Shown here piece after piece: positions 25,369-33,047 of a stretch of 64,000 nucleotides of DNA. Source of the stretch: Sinomonas sp. ASV322. Its GTDB lineage: Bacteria; Actinomycetota; Actinomycetes; Actinomycetales; Micrococcaceae. A program made the position numbers and the translations under genes. Location of the stretch: the NCBI RefSeq assembly GCF_030908245.1, contig NZ_JAVFJJ010000005.1, positions 209,590 through 273,589 on the forward strand, written 5' to 3'. The first letter of the stretch is position 1. The number at the start of each line of letters is the position of its first letter. The notes below the pieces were generated by a model. The model made no database searches and was not told the origin of the DNA. It saw nothing but the letters and a program-made list of their open reading frames with translations.

Positions 25369-27006
25369 ATGACGAAGAATTTCCTCGTGACCGTCTGGGA
25401 CGACACACCAGAGAACAGGGCGGCTGCAGAGGCTATCGGGTCGACGTGCGAGGCGGATCTCGCAGCTCTCGAGGATTGGTTCAACTACCGTTGGGCCGAT
25501 TTTCCGTACGGGATCTTGGTGACGGTAGGGCAAGACGGAAACCCGAACCCGCACGCTGTCACCCTGTGGTCCGGCACGGCGAACTCGCCGCAGATCAGCG
25601 TCTACGGCGCGACCGTCGGCAACGCCGCCGGCTCAGCCGCCGTGCGGGACGAGCTCGCCCGCATGCTCTTCTCCGCCGAATTGGCCGAGGTTCTCATGCA
25701 CGCCTCTCCCAACGGGTGGAACCCGGGAAACAACGCAGGAGAGGGACTCTCCCGGATCGCAGGCGCGGAACTGCACCCGCTCGGCTACTACCGCCCGGCC
25801 GGAGCCTCGAACAACGGTCCGTACTCCACGGCGTGGCTCCAGCTCGGCTACCGTACCCGGGACCGGCAGGACGCCGGAGCCGCAGGCCCCAGATATGACT
25901 TCATCACGGTGTCCGAGAACAGCGACACGAACGTCCTTTCCTACGGCTGCGCCATACAGTTCCTGTACTACTTGCACACCCAGCTGCACTACACCTGGCG
26001 GCAGATCGCCACGTCATGGGGCGCTCACCTCTGCGAGACCTTCGCCCAGCTCACCAATCGGCCGTCGACGACGGCGTTCACCGAGTTCAGCGACGTCCTG
26101 AACGCGCACCTGCCGCCAGGCACCTCGCTCTCGCCGACCACCGACAATGTCTTTCCGCTCAGCGCCGCGCCGCCTGTCGTGCTCGTGGCTTCCTACGGGA
26201 AGGCGATCGGGCACGCGAACCCGGCACAGTCATTGGCGACGCTGAAACCGGGCGTCTTCTGCGAGGAGTCGACCTACTCGTATCGCGTCGTGGACATCAC
26301 CGCGCCCGTCTCGATCGTCGCACGCGCCCCCGGCGCATTCGCCCCGCGGTTCCGCTGGAGCGTCAACGGCGTGCCCGTGTCGGGGTCGGGAGTGACCCGA
26401 CAGGCCACCGTGCCGGTCCGTGTCGTGAACACCGCGCCGGGCGGGTCCGAACCCGCCAAGGACGGTGTTCCGCTCACGATCAGCTACCTGATCACCGACC
26501 TGCCCGACCGGAGCCAGGTGACCATCACAAACCTCAGCTTCCCCGGAAACATCGACGGTCTCGACGTCACGGCCGTGATGACCGAAGCTGGCGCGGCCAA
26601 TCTTGGGTCGACGAGCGGGACAACGTCTGTTGCGCCCCGATACCGCGACTACGACATGGAAGCCCGCTGGTACCTCGACGTCGCCGCGTGCAACCCCAAG
26701 TCGCTCGGGGAAGCCGTCGTCCACCGGGACGCGATGCTGGGCAAGCTGTTCGCGCTGAAGAATCTCCCGGACCCTTCACCCGAGCAGCTCGTGGATTTGG
26801 CCCATGAGGCCGTCCGCTTCCTCGAATCGTCCCGCGATCTGGTCTCGGCGGCCGCGAATGACCAGAGCGTCGTCGCAGCCCTGCTCCCACCTCTCAGCGC
26901 CGCCCTCACGCGAAGGGACCTGGATACCGTCGTCGGCCTCGAAGGGCGCGTGTTCAGGGTCCCGGAGCCCGCCCATGCACCCGAACCGCGAGGTGCGCCG
27001 GACTAG
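25369..27006 (+). CDS. Large protein of unrecognised family (about 545 residues)
   Basis: I do not recognise this family. From residue 1 there is no signal peptide or membrane helix. The first half (about 1-260) is rich in Trp/Tyr/Asn, with LEDWFNYRWADFPYGILVTV and LYYLHTQLHYTWRQIATSWG. The middle (about 300-440) looks beta-rich with an Ig-like pattern (APRFRWSVNGVPVSGSG, LTISYLITDLPDRSQV). The C-terminal 100 residues are helical. Start uncertain: ATG at 25342 adds 9 residues and a GTG-type reading goes to 25249; none has a good ribosome site. It stands alone 9 bp before khtT but in a different style. Base composition is slightly less GC-rich than its neighbours. Confidence 0.6.
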   Translation: MTKNFLVTVWDDTPENRAAAEAIGSTCEADLAALEDWFNYRWADFPYGILVTVGQDGNPNPHAVTLWSGTANSPQISVYGATVGNAAGSAAVRDELARMLFSAELAEVLMHASPNGWNPGNNAGEGLSRIAGAELHPLGYYRPAGASNNGPYSTAWLQLGYRTRDRQDAGAAGPRYDFITVSENSDTNVLSYGCAIQFLYYLHTQLHYTWRQIATSWGAHLCETFAQLTNRPSTTAFTEFSDVLNAHLPPGTSLSPTTDNVFPLSAAPPVVLVASYGKAIGHANPAQSLATLKPGVFCEESTYSYRVVDITAPVSIVARAPGAFAPRFRWSVNGVPVSGSGVTRQATVPVRVVNTAPGGSEPAKDGVPLTISYLITDLPDRSQVTITNLSFPGNIDGLDVTAVMTEAGAANLGSTSGTTSVAPRYRDYDMEARWYLDVAACNPKSLGEAVVHRDAMLGKLFALKNLPDPSPEQLVDLAHEAVRFLESSRDLVSAAANDQSVVAALLPPLSAALTRRDLDTVVGLEGRVFRVPEPAHAPEPRGAPD

Positions 27007-27015
27007 AGTTGTTCC

Positions 27016-27498
27016 ATGAACGTGGACGAGACCGAGCTCCCTGGGATCGGGGTTCGCAAGGATTTCATGACGCAATCGGGCCGCCGCCTCGGCGTCGTGA
27101 CGCATCGCGACGGTCACACTGAACTCATCGTGTCGACGTGGGATGATCCGGACACGTGCCAGGCGTCCATCCCCCTCACCGGCGATGAGGCCTCGGCGCT
27201 CGGCAACCTCCTCGGCAGCCAGCGGATCGTCATGCAGCTCACCGAGGAGCACAAGGAAGTCCCGGGCATTGTGACCCGCCAGTTCTCCATCGTCGCCGAC
27301 TCTCCGTACCGCGAACAGCCCATGGGCAAGGCCGCGATCCGGACGCGGACGGGCGTCTCGATCGTCGCGATCATGCGCGAAGGCGAGGTGCTGCCCTCCC
27401 CCGGGCCAGACGCGATCCTGCACATCGGCGACCTGCTCGTCGCCGTCGGCACCCAGGAGGGCCTCGACGCCGCAGCGGCCGTGCTGCGCAACGGCTGA
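27016..27498 (+). CDS. khtT: Regulatory subunit of K+/H+ antiporter (KhtT-like, RCK_C/TrkA-C)
   Basis: 160-residue cytoplasmic protein whose C-terminal half (about 75-158) is a TrkA-C/RCK_C domain (ILHIGDLLVAVGTQEGLDAAAAVL). The N-terminal part, ELPGIGVRKDFMTQSGRRLGVV, is the typical KhtT start. It gates the antiporter encoded 7 bp downstream, probably in response to nucleotide or pH. The pair is KhtTU-like, used for K+ efflux under alkaline or electrophile stress (family knowledge). Confidence 0.85.
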   Translation: MNVDETELPGIGVRKDFMTQSGRRLGVVTHRDGHTELIVSTWDDPDTCQASIPLTGDEASALGNLLGSQRIVMQLTEEHKEVPGIVTRQFSIVADSPYREQPMGKAAIRTRTGVSIVAIMREGEVLPSPGPDAILHIGDLLVAVGTQEGLDAAAAVLRNG

Positions 27499-27505
27499 GA
27501 AGCGC

Positions 27506-28720
27506 ATGGACTCGATCGCACTGACGCTCATCGAACTCGGGGCGGTCATCTTCGCCCTCGGATTCCTCGCGCGGCTTGCCGGTCGGATCAGCATGTCGCC
27601 GATCCCGCTCTACCTCCTCGGAGGGCTCTTGTTCGGCGCGGGCAGCTTCGTCGATCTCCACGGCGTGCGCGACTTCGCCCACCTCGCGGGCGAGATCGGC
27701 GTCATTCTCCTCCTGCTCCTGCTCGGCCTCGAGTACACGGCCAAGGAGCTCTTCACGGGCCTGCGCCGCTCGTGGCAGGCCGGGGTGGTGGACGCCGTCC
27801 TGAACATCATCCCCGGAGCGGGCGTTGCTCTCCTGCTCGGCTGGGGGCCGCTCGGCGCCCTCGTCATGGGCGGCGTCACCTACATCTCGTCGTCGGGCAT
27901 CGCGGCGAAGGTGATCACCGACCTCGGCCGCGTGGGCAACCGCGAGACACCCACGATCCTCTCGATCCTCGTGTTCGAGGACCTCGCGATGGCCGTCTAC
28001 CTTCCGATCCTCACCGCGATGCTCGCGGGGGTGAGCTGGCTCGGCGGGCTTCAGACGGTCGGCATCTCCCTCGCCGTCATCACAATCGTGCTCGTCGTCG
28101 CCCTCCGCCATGGGCAGCGGGTCTCACAGGCAGTGCACAGCGAGAATTCCGAGGTCTTCCTCCTCAACGTCATGGGACTCGCGCTGCTCGTGGCCGGCAT
28201 CGCATCCGCTATGCAGGTCTCCGCGGCCGTTGGTGCATTCATGCTCGGCATCGCGATTTCGGGAACGACGGCGGATCTCGCCTCCCGCCTGCTCGAGCCC
28301 CTGCGCGATCTCTTCGCCGCGATCTTCTTCGTGGCGTTCGGCCTCAACACGGATCCGAGGTCCATTCCGCCCGTGCTCGGCTGGGCGCTCCTGCTCGCGA
28401 TCGTCACGTCCCTCACGAAGCTGGCCACCGGATGGTGGGCCGCGTCCCGCGCCGGCGTCGCGGTGCCCGGCCGGGCTCGTGCCGGGGCTTCGCTCATCGC
28501 ACGCGGCGAGTTCTCGATCGTCATCGCGGGCCTCGCCGTGACGTCCGGCGCCGTGACGGGCGAGCTCGCAGCGCTCGCGACGGCCTATGTGCTGCTGATG
28601 GCCGTCATCGGGCCGCTCGCGGCGCGCTTCATCGAGCCGGCGGTCAAAGCGCTCCGGCGGCCGCGTCAGGCGAAGCAGAGGGCTCGCGCGACCGTCGGCG
28701 ACCGTCCAGAAGTCACCTAA
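27506..28720 (+). CDS. khtU: K+/H+ antiporter, CPA2 family (KhtU/Kef-like)
   Basis: 404-residue membrane antiporter with about 12 helices, without a cytoplasmic TrkA-N domain (supplied in trans by KhtT). Family features are LPGG-type start segment SPIPLYLLGGLLFG, LLLLLGLEYTAKEL near 75, and the helix LSILVFEDLAMAVYL near 155 carrying the conserved Glu-Asp pair. The last codons and stop (RPEVT, stop TAA) lie inside a dispersed palindromic repeat (28703-28820), so the C-terminus was altered by repeat insertion. Confidence 0.87.
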   Translation: MDSIALTLIELGAVIFALGFLARLAGRISMSPIPLYLLGGLLFGAGSFVDLHGVRDFAHLAGEIGVILLLLLLGLEYTAKELFTGLRRSWQAGVVDAVLNIIPGAGVALLLGWGPLGALVMGGVTYISSSGIAAKVITDLGRVGNRETPTILSILVFEDLAMAVYLPILTAMLAGVSWLGGLQTVGISLAVITIVLVVALRHGQRVSQAVHSENSEVFLLNVMGLALLVAGIASAMQVSAAVGAFMLGIAISGTTADLASRLLEPLRDLFAAIFFVAFGLNTDPRSIPPVLGWALLLAIVTSLTKLATGWWAASRAGVAVPGRARAGASLIARGEFSIVIAGLAVTSGAVTGELAALATAYVLLMAVIGPLAARFIEPAVKALRRPRQAKQRARATVGDRPEVT

Positions 28721-28820
28721 CGCGGGTTGTGGCCCATCCAGAAGTCACGTAACGCGGGTCCAACCCACGGGACGTGACCCCCAAACGACCGCGCACCCAC
28801 GGAACGTGACCCCCAAACGT
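28703..28820. repeat. Palindromic repeat element, two direct and two inverted half-sites
   Basis: Two copies of CCAGAAGTCACSTAACGCGGG (28705 and 28738) are followed by two inverted copies of CCCACGGRACGTGACCCCC (28764 and 28796). It belongs to the same family as the arrays at 7385 and 30265. It supplies the stop codon of khtU and fills most of the gap to the ACT gene. Confidence 0.8.
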
Positions 28821-28869
28821 TAAACAGCCGCGCAACCCCCGCGAAACGCGCCTCCGAGAGTATGGAGGC

Positions 28870-29697
28870 ATGGACACCCAGCGCACGACCCCCACCGTCG
28901 CGCACCCCGACCTTGCGTGCGAGGTCTGCGGCCGCTATCCCGAGCCTCCCAAGGCCAGGCTCACGCTCGCCAACGTGGCCGCAATGCTGCCCATCGAGCT
29001 CGCGGTGCACGTCGCCGTCGTCGGCACTGAATGGCCGGTTCCGCTCAAGGTGGTGCTCCTCGCGGCGCTGACCACGACGCTCGTGATCTGGGTGGCGGAG
29101 CCGAGCGTCCGACGGCTTCTGCGCTCGTGGCTCCACGCGCCCGCGCTCAGGCGGCGCCGCGAGCTCGAGGTTGCCCCGTCCCTGTGGCGGGGCCGCGTCA
29201 CGCTCCCGGACATGCCCGGCGCGCTCGAGAAGGTCACGCGATCCCTCGCGAAGCTGGGCGTCAACGTGCTCTCGATCCAATCGCAGCCCGTGACGGGCGG
29301 CGTCGTGGACGCACTCGTGCTCTCGGCCCCGGGAGGGCTCACCGAGGACGATCTCCTCGACGCCATGGCGATCGGCGGCGGCGCCGCGCCGCGCGTCTGG
29401 CCGACGACGCCCCTCGCGCTCGTGGACGGACCCACGCAGGCGCTGAGCCTCGCGACGCGCGTCGCCGCGAATCCTTCAGAGCTTCCGTACGCCGCGGCGG
29501 AGCTCCTCGGCGCCGAACGCGTGCCGGCGAACAGCTCGCTCGACGCCGCCGCCGTCGCCCGAGGCACCGTGCTCAAGGTTCCCGCGACCCCCGAGCCGCT
29601 TGTCCTCGTGCGCCCGGGCGAGCCGTTCACGCCGGCGGAGGCCGCGCGGGCGAGCCGCCTCGCCGAGCTCGCGGAAGCCGCCGCGCTCCGCGCCTAA
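28870..29697 (+). CDS. Two-helix membrane protein with ACT domain
   Basis: 275 residues. The short N-terminal CEVCGRYPEPP (Cys18, Cys21) could bind metal. One or two membrane segments follow at about 33-75 (ANVAAMLPIELAVHVAVV, LKVVLLAALTTTLVIWVAE). A cytoplasmic ACT domain starts near 105 (RVTLPDMPGALEKVTRSLAKLGVNVLSI), the amino-acid-sensing fold. The C-terminal 120 residues are Ala/Pro-rich and unassigned. Convergent with lutC, overlapping by 3 bp. Role unknown; perhaps a membrane-linked amino-acid sensor. Confidence 0.65.
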   Translation: MDTQRTTPTVAHPDLACEVCGRYPEPPKARLTLANVAAMLPIELAVHVAVVGTEWPVPLKVVLLAALTTTLVIWVAEPSVRRLLRSWLHAPALRRRRELEVAPSLWRGRVTLPDMPGALEKVTRSLAKLGVNVLSIQSQPVTGGVVDALVLSAPGGLTEDDLLDAMAIGGGAAPRVWPTTPLALVDGPTQALSLATRVAANPSELPYAAAELLGAERVPANSSLDAAAVARGTVLKVPATPEPLVLVRPGEPFTPAEAARASRLAELAEAAALRA

Positions 29698-30404
29698 CGG
29701 GCGATGATGACGTCGAGCATGCGCGGTCCGTGGACGCCCTCGACGCGCTCGAGCTCGATGTCGCTCGTCGCGGACGGGCCCGAGATGAGCGTGAGCGGCC
29801 GAGTGACGTCGAGTCGTGCGAAGCCCTCCGGGACGATCCCCGCGATCGTCTCGACCGGGACGACGCACACGTGGTGGTCCGGGACGAGCGAGATCGCCCG
29901 CCGTCCCTGGTCCGGCGACCCGTCGAGGACGATCGTTCCGGTCTCGGCGATGCTCACGGCGGAGGACGTGACGACGGCGTCGAGCGCGTCGAGGCGTTCG
30001 ACGGCGATGGGCGCCTCGCGCGAGTCCGTCACCGCGCGGTCGGCGAGGGCCGGGTGCAGCCACTCGGTCGGGAAGCCGTGCGGCACCACGAACCGCTTGC
30101 CGTCGAGTCGCTTCCTGATCGCCCCGGCGAGTTCGCCGCGGGCGACGACCTCGACGCGAGCCTTATAGTCCTCGAGTCGGTCGACGAGGAGTTCCACGAG
30201 GCCGTCCTCGTCCATCTCGGACTCGGTGCGATACGGCGTGCGGTACGCCGACGGCTCCGGGGCCCGTTCAGGGGTCACCTCCTGTCGGTCCGAACCCACG
30301 GAAGGTGACCCCTGAACGAGAGCACCCACGGGACGTGACCCCTGAACGGAGCCGGCCCCAAGGGCCTCGCGGACGCGGGCCAGGATCTCGTCGCGCGCGC
30401 TCAC
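29694..30404 (-). CDS. lutC: Lactate utilisation protein LutC (with in-frame repeat insertion)
   Basis: Third subunit of the LutABC L-lactate oxidase system, an LUD-domain protein of 236 residues. C-terminal features are SSAVSIAETGTIVLDG (about 155-170) and LTLISGPSATSDIELERVEGVHGPR (about 205-229). The N-terminal segment at about residues 19-47 (GSRPVGALVQGSPSVGSD and on) is encoded by a palindromic intergenic-type repeat (30265-30348) that keeps the frame. That is not part of normal LutC and lies between the start helix and the first conserved region, so it may be tolerated. Overlaps lutB by 4 bp. Confidence 0.9.
   Translation of the reverse strand: MSARDEILARVREALGAGSVQGSRPVGALVQGSPSVGSDRQEVTPERAPEPSAYRTPYRTESEMDEDGLVELLVDRLEDYKARVEVVARGELAGAIRKRLDGKRFVVPHGFPTEWLHPALADRAVTDSREAPIAVERLDALDAVVTSSAVSIAETGTIVLDGSPDQGRRAISLVPDHHVCVVPVETIAGIVPEGFARLDVTRPLTLISGPSATSDIELERVEGVHGPRMLDVIIAR
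30265..30348. repeat. Palindromic repeat element inside lutC
   Basis: CGTTCAGGGGTCACCT (30265-30280) is the exact reverse complement of 30303-30318, and a third half-site ACGTGACCCCTGAACG stands at 30333-30348. The same half-site family occurs in intergenic elements elsewhere in the window. The 84 bp are a multiple of three and stay open in the lutC frame. Confidence 0.85.
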
Positions 30405-32032
30405 TGAGCCTCCCCTTCGGTTGCGCCGTCACCTTTCGCGCGTCCCCCCGCTGCGCCGTCCGTTGCGCCGTCACCTTTCGCGCGTCCCCCCGCTGCGCCG
30501 TCCGTCGTGCCGTCACCTTTCGCGGGTCCTGCGGCCTTCTCCCGCTTCTTCCACCAGCTCCGGAACGACTCGCTCGGCGGGGCGGGGGCATCCCGGCTCT
30601 GGGTCCAGCCGGCGGCGAGACCGGGGAGCCGCGTGAACTTCCCGTCACGCCCCGCGAGCGCCCGCGCCACGGGGAGCCCCTTCTCGAGCAGCCCAAGACG
30701 GTCACCCGACGAGAGCGCCCACGACGCCGCGCCCAAGGCGACGTCCATCTGGGTGGGGAGGCCCCGCCGTCGCCCGCCCGAACCCGAGCGAGGCGCGTGT
30801 TTCGCCTCCACGTCCTCGCCGCGCAGATGCACGAGGATCTCGGGGATATTGATCTTCACGGGACACGCGTCGAAGCATGCGCCGCACAGCGACGACGCAT
30901 ACGGGAGCGACGAGTTCTCCTCCGCCTCGACGCCCGTGAGGAGCGGCGAGAGGATCGCGCCGATGGGACCGGGATACGTCGAGCCGTAGGCGTGGCCGCC
31001 GGTGCGCTCGTACACCGGGCACACGTTCATGCACGCCGAACAGCGGATGCAGTGCAGGGCGCTGCGCCCGTGCCGGTCGGCGAGCGCACGCGTGCGCCCG
31101 TTGTCGAGCAGGATCACGTGGACGTTCTGCGGGCCGTCGCCGGGAGTGACACCTGTCCAGAGCGAGGTGTACGGGTTCATGCGCTCGCCCGTCGACGACC
31201 GCGGCAGCAGCTGCATGAAGACCTCGAGGTCCTGAGCCCGCGGGAGCACCTTCTCGATGCCCATGACCGTGATGAGCGTCTCGGGGAGCGTAAGGCACAT
31301 GCGCCCGTTGCCCTCCGACTCGACCACGCCGAGCGTGCCGGTCTCGGCGATGCCGAAGTTCGCGCCCGAGATCGCGACCTTCGCGGACAGGAACTTCCGA
31401 CGCAGGTGGGCGCGGGCCGCCATGGCGAGGCGGCGCGGCTCGTCCGTGAGGGAGGGGGCGACGTCGGGCATCTCGGCCAGGAAGATGTCGCGGATCTCGG
31501 TCCGGTTCTTGTGAATCGCGGGGACCAGGATGTGGCTCGGCTTGTCGTGCCCGAGCTGCACAATGAGCTCGGCGAGATCCGTCTCGAGCGCCGCGATGCC
31601 GCGCTCCTCGAGATACTCGTTGAGCCCGATCTCCTGAGTGGCCATCGACTTGACCTTGACGACCTCGCTCGCGCCCGTCTGCCGGATCAAGCCCTCGACG
31701 ATCCGGTTCGCCTCAGCCGCGTCCCGCGCCCAGTGGACCGTGCCGCCGCGCGCCGTGAACTGCTCCTCGAACTGCGTCAGGAGCTCGGGCAGCCGCGACA
31801 TCGCCTCGGTCTTGATGGCCGAGCCCGCGTCGCGCAAAGCCTCCCAATCAGGCAGCTCCGAGACGACGCGCAATCGCTTGTCGCGGATCGTGTGCGTCGC
31901 GTGACCGAGATTGGCGCGGAGCTGGGCGTTGCCGAGCTCGCGGTGGGCGGCGCGTGGGAAAGGCTCGACGGCGGAGATGTTGCCGAAGCCGCGGGGTGGC
32001 ACGGAAGGGATTCCCAGCGAAACCGTCGTCAC
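30401..32032 (-). CDS. lutB: Lactate utilisation iron-sulfur protein LutB
   Basis: 543-residue cytoplasmic protein with an N-terminal LUD domain (about 60-290) and two 4Fe-4S clusters: CIRCSACMNVCPVYERTGGH (about 335-355) and CGACFDACPVKINIPEIL (about 390-410). It passes electrons in lactate to pyruvate oxidation with LutA and LutC. The C-terminal tail holds three near-identical 14-residue repeats (AKGDGATDGAAGGR) encoded by 42-bp tandem repeats at 30421-30530, absent from typical LutB. Overlaps lutA and lutC by 4 bp each. Confidence 0.92.
   Translation of the reverse strand: MTTVSLGIPSVPPRGFGNISAVEPFPRAAHRELGNAQLRANLGHATHTIRDKRLRVVSELPDWEALRDAGSAIKTEAMSRLPELLTQFEEQFTARGGTVHWARDAAEANRIVEGLIRQTGASEVVKVKSMATQEIGLNEYLEERGIAALETDLAELIVQLGHDKPSHILVPAIHKNRTEIRDIFLAEMPDVAPSLTDEPRRLAMAARAHLRRKFLSAKVAISGANFGIAETGTLGVVESEGNGRMCLTLPETLITVMGIEKVLPRAQDLEVFMQLLPRSSTGERMNPYTSLWTGVTPGDGPQNVHVILLDNGRTRALADRHGRSALHCIRCSACMNVCPVYERTGGHAYGSTYPGPIGAILSPLLTGVEAEENSSLPYASSLCGACFDACPVKINIPEILVHLRGEDVEAKHAPRSGSGGRRRGLPTQMDVALGAASWALSSGDRLGLLEKGLPVARALAGRDGKFTRLPGLAAGWTQSRDAPAPPSESFRSWWKKREKAAGPAKGDGTTDGAAGGRAKGDGATDGAAGGRAKGDGATEGEAQ
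30421..30530 (-). repeat. 42-bp tandem repeats in the 3' end of lutB (2.6 copies)
   Basis: Units start at 30421, 30463 and 30505 (last one partial). They encode a Gly/Ala/Asp-rich tail of LutB, probably disordered. Confidence 0.85.
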
Positions 32033-32877
32033 CGGGCACCTCCTGTCAGCGAAAGCTCCCCCTCAAAGCGAAGCGGATTCTCCCTCGTCGAGGCGAGCAC
32101 CTCGGCGAGGTGGACGGTGCGCACGGGGGCGCCGCCCGCCGTCGTCCGCTGTTCGCGGGAGAGGCCGCCGCCGATGTGCATGAGGCACGAGGCGTCGCCG
32201 CCCGCGCACGCCGAAGCGCCCGTCCCGCAGATGTTCGCCACCTTGTCCGCGAGCATCGCGGAGGAGACGTCCGCGTTCTTGACGGCGAACGTCCCGCCGA
32301 AGCCGCAGCACTGGTCCGCGTCGGGGAGGTCGACGACGTCGAGCGCCTCGACGCTGCGCAGCAGCTCGCGCTGGCGGTCGCCCAGGCGGAGGAGGCGCAT
32401 GCCGTGGCACGAGGGGTGGTACGTGATCGTGGCGGGGAGGTACGAGCCGAGCTGCGCGGCAGCGTCCGTGACTCCGAGGACGTCCGTGAGGAGCTGCGCG
32501 AGCTCGTAGGTGCGCTGGCCGACGGCGGTCGCGCGCGCCGCGAGCGTCGGATCCGCCCGCCGGTCCCCTTTCTCAACAGCCCACCGCGCGACCATCGCGT
32601 GCTGATGCTTCACCGAGGCGACGCATGCGCCGGACGGCGCGACGGCGACGTCGTACTCCCCCGCGTCGAAGCCCGCCTCGAACGCGCGCACGTGGTTCTC
32701 GACCACGGGCAGGGCCTCGCGGAAGTAGCCCGAGTTCACATGCATCTGGCCGCAGCAGGCCTGACCGGCTGGGAACACGACCTCGTGCCCGAGCCGCTCG
32801 AGGATCTGCACCGTGGCCTGCGCGACGCGTGGGTACATCGCGTCGACGATGCACGTCGCGAAGAGCGCGATCTTCAT
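32029..32877 (-). CDS. lutA: Lactate utilisation protein LutA (CCG-domain)
   Basis: 282-residue protein with two CCG domains: AGQACCGQMHVNSGY (about 45-58) and DADQCCGFGGTFAVKN (about 192-207), which in relatives bind a non-cubane Fe-S cluster. Works with LutB/C in L-lactate oxidation. The start at 32877 has GAGAGG 5 bp upstream; a longer reading to 32952 would run through the operator. First gene of lutABC, divergent from lldP, with a TGGTCTGACCA operator 39 bp before its start codon. Confidence 0.92.
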   Translation of the reverse strand: MKIALFATCIVDAMYPRVAQATVQILERLGHEVVFPAGQACCGQMHVNSGYFREALPVVENHVRAFEAGFDAGEYDVAVAPSGACVASVKHQHAMVARWAVEKGDRRADPTLAARATAVGQRTYELAQLLTDVLGVTDAAAQLGSYLPATITYHPSCHGMRLLRLGDRQRELLRSVEALDVVDLPDADQCCGFGGTFAVKNADVSSAMLADKVANICGTGASACAGGDASCLMHIGGGLSREQRTTAGGAPVRTVHLAEVLASTRENPLRFEGELSLTGGAR

Positions 32878-32915
32878 GGATTCCTCTCCGGCCCTGCGGA
32901 AATCGCGAAGCCATG

Positions 32916-33002
32916 TGGTCTGACCATACTCCCGATGTGCTCCTTGCCACAACCGAGGGAGTGTGTGCTAGCTTACGTGGTCGGACCACAATGGTCCGAC
33001 CA
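32916..33002 (+). promoter_or_regulatory. LldR-type operators and lldP promoter in the lutA-lldP divergent region
   Basis: Three palindromes of the TNGTNNNACNA class: TGGTCTGACCA at 32916-32926 (close to lutA), TGGTCGGACCA at 32978-32988 and TGGTCCGACCA at 32992-33002 (before lldP). A promoter TTGCCA (32944) with TAGCTT (32969), spacer 19, reads towards lldP; the two right-hand operators overlap its start point. Repression of both operons by LldR, relieved by lactate, is the likely logic. Confidence 0.82.
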
Positions 33003-33047
33003 CGCCGTGGCGAGGTTGCCGCGGTTTCCCTCCCTCCAGGAGCCCCC

